A DNA stretch of 64,000 bases from Bin87 sp965197635 (GCA_965197635.1 OZ240218.1:186001-250000), one strand, 5' to 3'. Counted from the stretch's first letter, positions 26,537 to 35,069 are shown. Translations and numbers: made by a program. The notes: generated by a model from the sequence alone, not told the origin.

Positions 26537-27196
26537 CTAGTCGCTGGGGTGCAGGCCGTTGACCGAGTGGTATGTCTCGGTCAAGTAATACGTCATTGAT
26601 TGCAGCGCAAGCACCGGGTCGATGTTTCGAACTCTAACCCCCACCGGCACCTGCGCATTGATGGGTGCGTAGTTTAGTATCGCCCGTACCCCACACGCTA
26701 CCAACTGGTCGATGACTGTCTGAGTGTGCGCGCTGGGAACGGCTACGATGGCGATGTTGATGTCCCGAGCCGTAACGGTTTCGGCCAAGGCCGTCATCGG
26801 CTGAACGGAAACGCCGCCCACTTCCCGGCCTAAGTTATTAGGGTTGTCGTCGAAAGCGGCCACCAGGTGGAATCCATCAGGGTCGAAACCCGGGTAATTG
26901 AGGATGGCGTTTCCCAATCGCCCGACACCGATAACCGCTACGTTCCATTCCAAATCCAATCCCAGGATTTGCTTTAACTCCGCCAGCAAATGCCGGACGC
27001 GGTAACCGCGGCCCTGCTTTCCGAAACGCCCGAAGTAAGAAAGATCCTTGCGAATCTGGGCCGGCGTCACCTGCAACTGCGCACCCAACTGCTGCGAATT
27101 GGTTACCTCGATTCCGGCCTCGAGCAACTGGGTCAGCGTGCGGACATATTGGGGCAATCGCGAAATGACGACCTCCGGAACCTCGGCGGCAGGCAT
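26537..27196 (-). CDS. rex: Redox-sensing transcriptional repressor Rex
   Basis: 219 residues from ATG 27196 (MPAAEVPEVVISRLPQYVRT). N-terminal winged helix with TPAQIRKDLSYFGRFGKQGRGY, then a Rossmann domain with VAVIGVGRLGNAILNY that binds NADH/NAD. Rex represses fermentation and respiratory genes when NADH is low. Upstream in-frame starts at 27241 and 27295 exist, but the family length favours 27196. Its closeness to the ATP synthase operon is consistent with redox control of energy genes. Confidence 0.94.
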   Translation of the reverse strand: MPAAEVPEVVISRLPQYVRTLTQLLEAGIEVTNSQQLGAQLQVTPAQIRKDLSYFGRFGKQGRGYRVRHLLAELKQILGLDLEWNVAVIGVGRLGNAILNYPGFDPDGFHLVAAFDDNPNNLGREVGGVSVQPMTALAETVTARDINIAIVAVPSAHTQTVIDQLVACGVRAILNYAPINAQVPVGVRVRNIDPVLALQSMTYYLTETYHSVNGLHPSD

Positions 27197-27386
27197 CGAG
27201 GAACCGGTACGAGGACCGAGATCGCCAGAGTTAGTTACCATAGCGGCGAGGGTTGGAACAGTTGCATGAGCAGCGCATCGAGGTATTTCAGACAAGCGAT
27301 TCGGAGCGTCTGGCCCTACAATTTGCCGGCAAACGTAAAGGGCCAGTCAAATTGTAATCTATCCCGCAGATTATCCGCCGTCAATA

Positions 27387-27394
27387 GCAAATTC
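27387..27394. repeat. Left target-site duplication of IS66 element
   Basis: GCAAATTC, repeated exactly at 28827-28834 on the other side of the element; 8 bp is the IS66 family standard. Confidence 0.9.
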
Positions 27395-28826
27395 GTAACT
27401 GTTCAGAGTTGGTGAGGTGAATTGCTGAAAAGTTGTTTGTCGATGGCTGGCGGCCTTTGGCCTGTTTATGTCAAGTTGGGTCCATGAAGCATGAAATCGA
27501 CCTCACCACCGCCGACCGGGATGTGCTGATCGACATCATCCTCCGGCAGCAAGCCATCATCGAACGGCTGGAGAAGCGGATCGCCCAGCCGGAAGGGCGG
27601 GCCAAAGCCAAAGGCTCCGGACGGATGCCGGGCCTGAAGCCCAAAGCCGACCGGAAACCGGCCGAGCCCAAGCAGCCCCGCAAGCCGCGGCCCCACGGTT
27701 TCGCCCGGACCCGCATGACGCCCACCCAGCGGGTGGAGCATGTGGTGGAGCAGTGTCCCGACTGCGGGACCCAGTTGTCCGGCGGCTGGACCCAGCGTAC
27801 TCGGGAAGTGATCGATCTGCCCCAGGTGCCGGTGCAGGTTACCGAGCACGTTTACATCACCCGCACCTGTCCCCGGTGCCAACGGGGCTGTACTCCCACA
27901 GCGCAACTGGAGGGCGCGGCGCTGGGCCAGCAGCGTCTGGGGGTGAACGTTGTCAGCCTGATTGCCGCGCTCCGGGAGGAGGCTCGGCTGCCTTGCCGCA
28001 CCATCCAATGGTACCTGGACACGGTACATGGGCTGCACCTCAGCCTGGGGGCCATCGTGGACGCCACGCGCAAAGTGGCGGGCCAAGCGCAGCGGGAACT
28101 GGCGGGCATTCTGGAACGGATCCGCGGCAGTCCGGTGGTCCACGCCGACGAGACCGGCTGGCGGGAGGACGGACACAACGGCTACGTGTGGACTTTCAGC
28201 ACCCCTGACCTGCGGTACTTCCTGCGACGGAACCGTGGTAAGGCGGTGGTGGATGAAGTGCTGGGCGATGAGTTTGCTGGCGTGCTGGTCAGCGACTTCT
28301 ACGCCGCCTACCACCACTATGACGGCCCCAAACAACGCTGCTGGGCCCACCTGCTACGGGACATCCACGACCTCCGCGTCCTCTACCCTGACGATCACCG
28401 ATTGTCCCAGTGGGCCGATGCCATACATCAACTCTATTGCCAGGCCAAAGCCTTCACCCACCCGGCAGAGCAGCAGCGGCGCGCTGCCCAACTGGTCCTG
28501 GAAAGACGCCTCTTGGCCCTCTGCCGTCCCTTCTTGGATGACCCGTCGGCGGCACAAGCCAAACTGTGCCGACGCATGGAGAACCACATCAAGGAACTCT
28601 TCGTCTTCGTGGCTCATCCGGAGGTGCCACCGGACAACAATGCCGCCGAGCGCAGCCTGCGCCCAGTGGTGATCAGCCGGAAGGTCAGTGGTGGCACCCG
28701 CTCGGAGCGGGGGACCGAGACCAAGATGACCCTAGCCTCGATCTTCGGCACCTGGCGAGCCCAAGGTCTCAATCCTCTCTCCGCTTGCCAACAACTGCTC
28801 GCTTCCCCTCAACTCTGAACTGTTAC
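27395..28826 (+). mobile_element. IS66 family insertion sequence (1432 bp)
   Basis: Terminal inverted repeats GTAACTGTTCAGAGTTG (27395-27411) and, read inward from the right, GTAACAGTTCAGAGTTG (28826-28810) match at 16 of 17 positions and begin with GTAA as IS66 ends do. An exact 8-bp duplication flanks them. Only the transposase is carried; the accessory tnpA and tnpB genes are missing, as in the ISBst12-type subgroup. Recent and probably active. Confidence 0.93.
27484..28818 (+). CDS. IS66 family transposase
   Basis: 444 residues from ATG 27484 (MKHEIDLTTADRDVLIDII). Order: N-terminal leucine-rich helix, basic linker, zinc-finger pair (CPDCGTQLSGGW and CPRCQRG), then the DDE catalytic domain with HADETGWRED, VSDFYAAY and NNAAERSLRPVV, the last carrying the Glu. 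Ends LNPLSACQQLL. All catalytic acids are present and the frame is intact. Confidence 0.95.
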   Translation: MKHEIDLTTADRDVLIDIILRQQAIIERLEKRIAQPEGRAKAKGSGRMPGLKPKADRKPAEPKQPRKPRPHGFARTRMTPTQRVEHVVEQCPDCGTQLSGGWTQRTREVIDLPQVPVQVTEHVYITRTCPRCQRGCTPTAQLEGAALGQQRLGVNVVSLIAALREEARLPCRTIQWYLDTVHGLHLSLGAIVDATRKVAGQAQRELAGILERIRGSPVVHADETGWREDGHNGYVWTFSTPDLRYFLRRNRGKAVVDEVLGDEFAGVLVSDFYAAYHHYDGPKQRCWAHLLRDIHDLRVLYPDDHRLSQWADAIHQLYCQAKAFTHPAEQQRRAAQLVLERRLLALCRPFLDDPSAAQAKLCRRMENHIKELFVFVAHPEVPPDNNAAERSLRPVVISRKVSGGTRSERGTETKMTLASIFGTWRAQGLNPLSACQQLLASPQL

Positions 28827-28834
28827 GCAAATTC
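28827..28834. repeat. Right target-site duplication of IS66 element
   Basis: GCAAATTC, identical to 27387-27394. Confidence 0.9.
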
Positions 28835-28920
28835 GGCTCACCTACTCCCGCACGTATGAAATGACTGCGAGAGTATGCCGTCGGATTTACGCCGTAATCT
28901 CATAGCCGTAGTGAGTGACG

Positions 28921-29032
28921 GGTAGCGTTCCGATTTAGGTGGTTTCCGTCCGTAGGGGCGAATGGCCATTCGCCCCTACCCGCACTAGCAACGGCATCTG
29001 TGGAATCAAACCACCTAATACGGAACGCTACC
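28921..29032. mobile_element. MITE-like element with nested palindrome
   Basis: Outer arms of 25 bp (28921-28945 and 29008-29032, beginning GGTAGCGTTCCG) match with two mismatches. Inside sits a perfect 28-bp palindrome (28952-28979) with arms GTAGGGGCGAATGG. No coding capacity. It occupies most of the 316-bp stretch between the IS element and the DUF503 gene; the rest of that stretch shows nothing recognisable. Confidence 0.75.
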
Positions 29033-29142
29033 TGAGTGCCGGTTATACTCTACCAAACGCACAACAGCCGCTGGATCGCTGCGCTGTCCCACGGACCACG
29101 CAATAAGGATGCGCCGAGCTGACATCGGACACGAGAACGCCA

Positions 29143-29442
29143 ATGAACGTTGGAATAGCACGCATCGCCTTGCGGTTGCCCGAGAGCCGCAGCCTCAAAA
29201 CCCGCCGGCAGGCGGCCCGCAGCCTGACCCAACGCATCCGCTCACGGTTCAACGTGTCGGTGGCCCAGGACGCCGCCGCCGACGGCGAAGCCTGGCAGAG
29301 CCTCACGCTGACATTATCGTGCGTCAGCAATGACACGGCGTACATTGACGCCATGCTGATGGATGTGATCGATTTCGTCACTGCTTCGCGCCCGGACCTG
29401 GAACTGCTGGATTACGGAACCGAGATCATCAGCGGAGTTTGA
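29143..29442 (+). CDS. DUF503 (YlxP-like) family protein
   Basis: 99 residues. Starts MNVGIARIALRLPESRSLKT, then RRQAARSLTQRIRSRFNVSV and a C-terminal helix, the usual DUF503 length and pattern (VSLRIPESRSLKGKR... in relatives). Small ferredoxin-like fold protein, often near ribosome-assembly genes. Function unknown. Confidence 0.85.
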   Translation: MNVGIARIALRLPESRSLKTRRQAARSLTQRIRSRFNVSVAQDAAADGEAWQSLTLTLSCVSNDTAYIDAMLMDVIDFVTASRPDLELLDYGTEIISGV

Positions 29443-29513
29443 AGCTGACCGGACATATCTGGAGGCAGCCTCAATTGAGTGGACTGCCTCTGAGCGTTAG
29501 ACGGAAAGCGCCG

Positions 29514-29783
29514 CTAAATTCGATCGTGGATCGCTGCCATCAAATCCTGGAGGTCGGGGAATAGATGGGCGTCCGGCGTGTGCTTGTGCTCGCCCACGAG
29601 TTCGCCGTCAATGGTGATGTCGAACTTGCCATGTTCGCCCGGAGTGAGCTTGAACGTGGCGATGTTGTCGCCGGTGCGGGTCAATGCTTCGCTGGCCATC
29701 CAGGCCGCGCGTCCAGCATGCCCTCAATCCCAGCAATAGACAATCTCAATCTCCATCCGTTTGATGTCGGGTCGCTGTGCCAT
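29514..29783 (-). CDS. Rdx (SelT/SelW/SelH-like) selenoprotein with in-frame UGA
   Basis: 89 residues if TGA at 29726-29724 is read as selenocysteine. ATG 29783 has GGGAGG 6-7 nt upstream; the frame reads IEIVYCWD-U-GHAGRAAWMA, so U sits in the CxxU redox motif exactly where the family has Cys or Sec. The rest is a standard Rdx protein: FKLTPGEHGKFDITIDGELV, then FPDLQDLMAAIHDRI. The next in-frame ATG (29699) is after the motif and has no binding site. A SECIS-like stem GCTGG/CCAGC starts 6 nt after TGA. Thioredoxin-fold redox protein; partner unknown. Confidence 0.85.
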
Positions 29784-29891
29784 GTGTTCCCTCCCGTTGT
29801 TACGCCAACTGCAAGGCGCTTGGTTGGGCGGATGATAGGCGAATCGCGGGCGGTGCGCAATGGCGCGATAATAGCGGAGAGTCCCGTTTTG

Positions 29892-29954
29892 GTAGGGGCA
29901 ACCCTCGGTGTGGTTGCCCCGTTGGTGGGAGGGCGCCCACTAGGGGCGCCCCTA
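29892..29954. repeat. Composite GTAGGGGC palindromic repeat
   Basis: Outer GTAGGGGC and GCCCCTAC arms; inside, GGGGCAACC pairs with GGTTGCCCC (loop of 8) and TAGGGGCGCCCCTA is a perfect palindrome. Same family as 28952, 46803 and 57602. It lies in the 362-bp gap before higA. Confidence 0.7.
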
Positions 29955-30097
29955 CGTGCCATGACGGGGTTTCTGTGATTTTGCAATTGTCCTGGGTACG
30001 CAAGGGGCCATAGGGTCGTCATTATCCGATTATGGTTACAATGGCAGCGGAACCAACAGTGGGGGAAATGAGGACAAACCCAGCCTATTAGAGATCC

Positions 30098-30133
30098 TAT
30101 AATCCGAAGTTTTAAAGATACCGTAAACCATCG
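30098..30133 (+). pseudogene. Possible vestige of the higB toxin start, with promoter -10
   Basis: TATAAT (30098-30103) is a good -10 box. From 30099 the frame reads IIRSFKDT, resembling the MIRSFKDK start of HigB toxins (ATA in place of ATG), then diverges and stops at TAG just inside higA. No other part of a toxin gene is visible in the gap, so higA stands alone. The match is only 8 codons and could be chance. Confidence 0.35.
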
Positions 30134-30145
30134 CAGGGGCAAACC

Positions 30146-30457
30146 GTGGCTTCAATTTTAGCGAACCGCACTGAGAAGCATCCCCCGATTCACCCCGGTG
30201 AAATTCTCAACGAGGAGTTTCTCCTGCCGTTGAATATCAGCCAGTACCGCCTGGCCAAATCCATCGGCGTGGACCCACGGCGCATCCATGCCATCGTGCA
30301 TGGCGAACGTACCATCACTGCCGAAACCGCCCTGCTGTTGTCCCGTTATTTCGGGAATAGCGCAAGATTCTGGATGGGATTGCAAAACCAGTATGACCTG
30401 GAAACCGCAGCAGACCGCCTGGCGGAAAAACTCGCCACGATCCAGCCTATTGGCTAG
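30146..30457 (+). CDS. higA: HigA family antitoxin (XRE helix-turn-helix)
   Basis: 103 residues from GTG 30146 (CAGGGGC upstream). Family hallmark HPGEILNEEFLLPLNISQYR followed by the helix-turn-helix LAKSIGVDPRRIHAIVHGER and the conserved RYFGNSARFWMGLQNQYDLE. HigA neutralises HigB and represses its own operon. No intact toxin gene is adjacent, so it is an orphan antitoxin; it may still silence a related toxin elsewhere. Confidence 0.92.
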   Translation: MASILANRTEKHPPIHPGEILNEEFLLPLNISQYRLAKSIGVDPRRIHAIVHGERTITAETALLLSRYFGNSARFWMGLQNQYDLETAADRLAEKLATIQPIG

Positions 30458-31257
30458 CCCAACCTGGCTGTGAACGCTTTACTGACATTGAGCGTCGGCA
30501 GCTCGTCCAGCCAATCACAGAGGACTGACCAAAATTCGGCGTGGTCGCCGATGTCCTCGTGGTCGGCGCCGGTTATTTCGGCGAACCGCTTGGGCTCCCG
30601 GGCCGCATCGCACAGCTTGCGCCCCTGCCCGGCCGGCACCAGCGCATCGTCGGAGCCATGCAGGATGATCAGCGGGCATCCGATGCGTTCCACCAGAGCC
30701 AGCGAGTTGTAGCGGTTGCCCACCAGCCGGCCGCCCCAGGTTAGCCGGGGGTAAAAAAGTCCCGCCACATCCCTGAGCGACGCGAAGGGTGCGACCAGGG
30801 CCATCCCCAATGGCGATGACGTTTCCGCGGCCAACCGTATCGCCACCGCCGCGCCCATAGAGATGCCGAGGTAGAGAGTATTGCCGGGATTGACGGCGTA
30901 TCTGCTTTGCAGATGGGCAAGGGCGGCGCGAGCGTCCACGGCGGTGCGTTGGACCGTTGCCTTGCCGGGGCTGTTGCCAAACCCGCTGTAGTCGAAACCG
31001 AATATATTTGCGCCGGTGTACTGCCTAACGGCCGCGAACTCGCCGACGCGCCGGCTCAGGTTGCCGCCGGCTCCACCGAACCACAGCCAAGTCAGTTCCG
31101 GCCTTGTGTCGCCGGGGATATGCCAGCATTGCAGCCGGCGACCGTCCCCGGTTTCGATCCAGGTCTCCTCATAGTCCATGCCCAGGTCGGTGGGCAGGGC
31201 CTCGCAGACCGGGCGCGGTTGGAACAGCAGTCGTCGTTCTATGATTTCCAGGATCAT
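30454..31257 (-). CDS. Alpha/beta hydrolase
   Basis: 267 residues. Nucleophile elbow GISMGAAVAIRL (Ser about 133), acid in LHGSDDALVPAGQG and His in ITGADHEDIGDH form the triad. FGFDYSGFGNSPGK is the oxyanion-side loop. No signal peptide; the N-terminus MILEIIERRLLFQPRP resembles the membrane-proximal start of serine hydrolases of the Bem46/ABHD type. Substrate unknown. Its 3' end overlaps that of higA by 4 bp. Confidence 0.88.
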   Translation of the reverse strand: MILEIIERRLLFQPRPVCEALPTDLGMDYEETWIETGDGRRLQCWHIPGDTRPELTWLWFGGAGGNLSRRVGEFAAVRQYTGANIFGFDYSGFGNSPGKATVQRTAVDARAALAHLQSRYAVNPGNTLYLGISMGAAVAIRLAAETSSPLGMALVAPFASLRDVAGLFYPRLTWGGRLVGNRYNSLALVERIGCPLIILHGSDDALVPAGQGRKLCDAAREPKRFAEITGADHEDIGDHAEFWSVLCDWLDELPTLNVSKAFTARLG

Positions 31258-31271
31258 ACCCGGTTCAGCGG

Positions 31272-31793
31272 CTACTCGCCTTCACCGTAGGGTTCCGGCT
31301 CATCGAAACTCTCGCCGCGAGCCTCGGCATCCCGCCGGAGACGGTTCCATTCCCGCCAGCGGCTGTCGGCTTCAGCTCGGCCCTCAGCTCGGCCTTCAGC
31401 TCGGCCCTCAGCTCGGCGCTTCTCGGCCTCCGCTTGGCGCTTCTCGGCCTCCGCTTGGCGTTTTTCCTGTAATGGGGTCACGAACTTCTCGCGCAGATAA
31501 TCGGCCAGTACCATGAAGCCTCCGGTAATTTCCGCTGACACCAGCGACAGGCCCAAGGCCGCCGCGTGGGCAATTGCGAACCCTGTCATATATGCCATCG
31601 CCGTTACGCTGGCCTCTGCTGTTGCGCCGGCGCAGCCGGCCCCGGCGGCAGATACGCCATCGGTTGCGTAACGCCATATTACCACTCCGTAGCCCAGCAG
31701 ACTGAACAGGGTGAACGTAATGACATAGATGCGCCGGCGAGCCGGCGTTACGTCAAACAGGGATTCACGCCTTTCCGTGTGCTCAGTGCTCAT
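31272..31793 (-). CDS. Membrane protein with repeat linker and WREW-type tail
   Basis: 173 residues. Two membrane segments (IYVITFTLFSLLGYGVVIW; AYMTGFAIAHAAALGLSLV), then a charged repeat linker (EKRQAEAEKRQAEAEKRR, three EGRA units) and the tail RWREWNRLRRDAEARGESF, DEPEPYGEGE. The tail matches the two proteins in the ATP synthase operon. The EGRA and KRQAEAE units are 12- and 21-bp tandem repeats that may vary in number. Function unknown. It ends 14 bp before the hydrolase gene. Confidence 0.7.
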   Translation of the reverse strand: MSTEHTERRESLFDVTPARRRIYVITFTLFSLLGYGVVIWRYATDGVSAAGAGCAGATAEASVTAMAYMTGFAIAHAAALGLSLVSAEITGGFMVLADYLREKFVTPLQEKRQAEAEKRQAEAEKRRAEGRAEGRAEGRAEADSRWREWNRLRRDAEARGESFDEPEPYGEGE

Positions 31794-31827
31794 AGGCCGC
31801 ATCACTCCGTCGGTTGTGCGAAAAACC

Positions 31828-32052
31828 TTACCGCACTGCCAGATACACCAGCAGGCACAACGCAAACGAAAGTATCACCAGCAGGAATGTCCCGGGGGCC
31901 GACGCCACGAAACTCGCCAACCCGTCCAAACCGCGCCGTCGCGCATAGCGCAGCGACAGTTGTCGGGCCGCAATCGCCACCACTCCAACCACAACCATGA
32001 AACCGATCAGGCGAAGGAAGTCAGCGAGGAAGCCCGGCGGCACGTCCGGCAT
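31828..32052 (-). CDS. Small two-segment membrane protein
   Basis: 74 residues with two membrane segments (LIGFMVVVGVVAIAARQLSL and FLLVILSFALCLLVYLAVR) around a basic loop (RYARRRG). Probably in one transcript with the Fe-S protein upstream (36-bp gap). Unknown function. Confidence 0.6.
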   Translation of the reverse strand: MPDVPPGFLADFLRLIGFMVVVGVVAIAARQLSLRYARRRGLDGLASFVASAPGTFLLVILSFALCLLVYLAVR

Positions 32053-32088
32053 GGCGTATGATTGGCTTGGGGACGCGCGGGCCGCGGG

Positions 32089-34146
32089 TCAGTCGTCGCC
32101 CAGGCTATCGGCCAGTATCTCCAGGACGTCCCGCGCCTCCTTGGTTTCCGCCTGGCCCTTGGACTGGATGCCCTCGGTCATCATCTGCAAGCAGAAGGGG
32201 CACGAGACGCCCACCGTGTCGGCGCGGGTTTCCAGGAAGTGGTCAGTGCGGACGTGATTGATGCGTTCGCCCTGGCTTTCCTCGATCCACATATGTCCGC
32301 CGCCGGCTCCGCAACAGAAACCACGTTCGCGGCACCTGGGCTCCATCTCCACCAACCGCAGGCCGGGGATGGCTTTCGCCACGTTGCGCGGCTCGTCGTA
32401 CACGCCGTTGTGCCGACCCAGGAAGCAAGAATCGTGGTAGGCCACCGACACGTCCATCATCTTCACCGGCTTGACGCGGCCCTCGCGGATGAGGCCATCC
32501 ACGAACTGGCTGTAGTGCATCACTTCATAATTGCCACCGAACTGGGGGTATTCGTTGCGGATGGTGTTGAAGCAGTGCGGGCAGGTGGTGACGATGGTCT
32601 TGATGTTGTAGGAGTTCAGCACCTCGACGTTCTGCTGGGCCATAATCTGAAACAGATACTCATTGCCCATGCGCCGGGCCGGGTCGCCGGTGCACGACTC
32701 CTCGTCGCCCAGGATGGCGAAGTCCACGCCGGCCGATTTCAGTACCTTAACCATGGAGCGGGCGATGCCCTGGCTGCGCTGCTCCAGGGCCGCGGTGCAG
32801 CCTACCCAGAAGAGAACCTCGGCGTCGGGCTTCTCGGCGATGGTGGGCACGCCCAGGCCCTCGGCCCAATCGGTCCGCCCAAAGGTGGTGCCGCGCCAGG
32901 GATGTCCCCGCTGCTCCATGCTGAGTAGGGCGTTCATGCCGGTTTCCGGAATGCGGGACTCTTCCAGCACCAGGCTCCGGCGCATATCCATGATGGTGGG
33001 CACGTGTTCCACCACCACCGGGCATTCTTCCATGCAAGCGCCGCAGGACACGCAGTCCCACACGGCCTGCTCCGGTATGGCGCCGTCAATCAGGGGCATC
33101 GGTTCCACGTGCTCAGCATTGCGCGCGCCCTGGTGCCCGATGGCTATCATGTGCTCTTTCAGGTTCTCTACGATGTGCATGGGCGAGAGGACTTTGCCCG
33201 TCGTGTGGGCGGGGCAGGCATCAGTGCAGCGACCGCAGACGGCGCAGGCGTAGCCGTCCAGCAGTTCCTTCCAGGTGAAGTCCTGCACCCGCGACGCCCC
33301 GAACCGCTCCACGTTTTCCAGGTCGATTGACGCCAGCGCACCCCGGGGTTCCAGGCTGCGGAAGAATGCGTTCAGCGGAGCCGCCACCATGTGGATGTGC
33401 TTGGAAAAGGGTATGTACAGCGCGAAACCCAGGACGATCAGCAGGTGTATCCACCAGAAAATCGCCTGCAAAACGCCGGCCACCGCCGCCGACATCCCCG
33501 CTGAACTGAACCAGTTGCCGATGGCCCCGCCCACGAACACTCCAGCTTCCGGCCCACCGTGTCCGGTGGCCACGTAGAAGGAATGAGCCAGCAGCGTCGC
33601 TATCATCAAGCCGGCGGTCAGACCGACGATGACGATGGACTCGCCCTTGCGGGTCAGGTCGAAGCTCAGCCGGTGCGGCTGCGCGATCCAGCGCCGGAAC
33701 AGGGCCCATGCCAAAGCGGCGAGGATCACTACGGCCAGAATATCCAGGTAGGCGCTGTACACCAGCACGCCGGTCCTGGTGAGGATGGTCTCGCCCAGCG
33801 GATGCCAGATCGACCCTCCGAATATGAAAATCAGGTAGGAAAGGCTGAAGGAGAGGAACCCCCAGAAGATCGCAGCGTGGCCGACGCCGGCCAGGTCAAT
33901 CCCACGGGATCTCGGGTCGGTGCGGCCCACCCGCTGCAGCACCTTGCGCTGGCCCAGCACGATGGCGGCGGCGCCGGCCAACCGGGTTAACGGACGGTCG
34001 AAACGGGCCACCGGCAACCCTTGCAACACTAGCCGAAACACCCGTCGGTACGCCACATACCCCGCGAGAGCGAACGTCAGCGCCGTCAGTACGTACACGC
34101 CAACCCAAACGGGAATCATGCCAAAAAGCGAATCCGGGGGAACCAT
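32089..34146 (-). CDS. Membrane (Fe-S)-binding oxidoreductase, NarI/HdrD-like fusion
   Basis: 685 residues in three parts. The first about 270 hold five or six membrane segments with NarI-like cytochrome b features. Next, two 4Fe-4S sites CAVCGRCTDACPAHTTGK and CVSCGACMEECPVV. The C-terminal half has two CCG domains (VLFWVGCTAALEQRSQG; FLGRHNGVYDEP; RGFCCGAGGGHMWIEE), as in HdrD and GlpC. Such proteins pass electrons from soluble donors (often electron-transfer flavoprotein) to quinone. Here the partner is not adjacent; acyl-CoA-type metabolism elsewhere in the window makes the ETF link plausible. ATG 34119 is an alternative start. Confidence 0.88.
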   Translation of the reverse strand: MVPPDSLFGMIPVWVGVYVLTALTFALAGYVAYRRVFRLVLQGLPVARFDRPLTRLAGAAAIVLGQRKVLQRVGRTDPRSRGIDLAGVGHAAIFWGFLSFSLSYLIFIFGGSIWHPLGETILTRTGVLVYSAYLDILAVVILAALAWALFRRWIAQPHRLSFDLTRKGESIVIVGLTAGLMIATLLAHSFYVATGHGGPEAGVFVGGAIGNWFSSAGMSAAVAGVLQAIFWWIHLLIVLGFALYIPFSKHIHMVAAPLNAFFRSLEPRGALASIDLENVERFGASRVQDFTWKELLDGYACAVCGRCTDACPAHTTGKVLSPMHIVENLKEHMIAIGHQGARNAEHVEPMPLIDGAIPEQAVWDCVSCGACMEECPVVVEHVPTIMDMRRSLVLEESRIPETGMNALLSMEQRGHPWRGTTFGRTDWAEGLGVPTIAEKPDAEVLFWVGCTAALEQRSQGIARSMVKVLKSAGVDFAILGDEESCTGDPARRMGNEYLFQIMAQQNVEVLNSYNIKTIVTTCPHCFNTIRNEYPQFGGNYEVMHYSQFVDGLIREGRVKPVKMMDVSVAYHDSCFLGRHNGVYDEPRNVAKAIPGLRLVEMEPRCRERGFCCGAGGGHMWIEESQGERINHVRTDHFLETRADTVGVSCPFCLQMMTEGIQSKGQAETKEARDVLEILADSLGDD

Positions 34147-34592
34147 ATCTGCCTATCCCAGAACGGCCTGCCGGGTAGGGCAAACCGCCCATTCTAAAAT
34201 CGGCGGCTAGTGTATCACATGGAGTGGCAGGCGCCCCGAGGGAGAGTAGCGTGCCAGCCCAGTCCAGTGCCTCCTGGCTGTGGCCGCTGCAACTACGATC
34301 ATGGGAAAACTGCGGGTTTGGGCGATCTCATCGCGCGTATTCGGGGCGTTGATGGGCGTTTTCGAGGTGTCAATAGGGGGCTTTTTGGGCGTCGGTGGGG
34401 GTTTTGGATGGTCGAGGACGGCGGTTTAGAACAATCTCATCGCGCCTTTTCAGTGCGTCAATGGTCCGTCATGAATTGGTATTTTCGCGCTGGCAGACAC
34501 GCGATTTGGGCAACGCCAATGTTCTGCTGTACAGCTGGACCCAATCCCCCAGCCATGAAGGCGATTTTGTTGGATGGCAAAGCACCACGAGT
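34147..34592. other. 446-bp region without a supported gene
   Basis: The GC content falls here. A 42-codon hydrophobic, Gly-rich frame (34300-34428, MGKLRVWAISSRVFGALMG...) and a repeated ATCTCATCGCGC (34326 and 34434) are present; neither supports a gene. Open frames on the plus strand lack start signals and look antisense to the next entry. Confidence 0.5.
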
Positions 34593-34994
34593 TTAGTGAC
34601 GGAGCATGACCGCATATGGTTCCAGGAGCCGTGCTTGAAACCGAACTGGCACAATACGCCGGTTGGGACGGGCCCCATCGCTGGAGCGTGTTTCAGAAGC
34701 GACGAAACACCCCTTGTCTACGCGTCCCTTCACGTATTGGGTTGCATTCCTACCTCTACTAAGGCCAATGCCTACTTCAAACCCGGCAAGGTCCAAGTCC
34801 AAATTGCCGGGTTTGATTTCGTCCAGCACGATGGCATACCGGGACCCAGTCACTTCAATCCCTGACGGTATGGGGTCCCAATGGATACCATCGACTGAAT
34901 ACTCCTTGGCTGGCAACAAGTCTGGGTCAGCTTTGGAGTTGATTGGTTCCATCACCAATTGTATTGACCCGTCGTTTTGGACCCACGACTTCAC
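34593..34994 (-). CDS. Hypothetical protein, possibly a fragment
   Basis: 133 residues from GTG 34994. Protein-like composition (VMEPINSKADPDLLPAKEYS, VDGIHWDPIPSGIEVTGSRY). No family recognised. The frame stays open upstream to the stop of the 35070 gene and reads GNIFWGYGGTTLHPIKHVQP without an ATG, so the true start is uncertain or the gene is a broken 3' part. The region is lower in GC than its flanks and contains a decayed neighbour. Confidence 0.4.
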   Translation of the reverse strand: MKSWVQNDGSIQLVMEPINSKADPDLLPAKEYSVDGIHWDPIPSGIEVTGSRYAIVLDEIKPGNLDLDLAGFEVGIGLSRGRNATQYVKGRVDKGCFVASETRSSDGARPNRRIVPVRFQARLLEPYAVMLRH

Positions 34995-35069
34995 AGAAGG
35001 CTGGACGTGTTTGATGGGATGAAGCGTCGTTCCGCCGTATCCCCAGAAAATGTTGCCGGCGCGTTCGAA

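Noticed and set aside
29514..29699. Short 61-residue protein starting at 29699
   Set aside because: It is only the C-terminal part of the UGA-containing Rdx protein and has no ribosome binding site.
34300..34428. 42-codon hydrophobic Gly-rich frame
   Set aside because: No ribosome site and low-complexity sequence in a decayed region.
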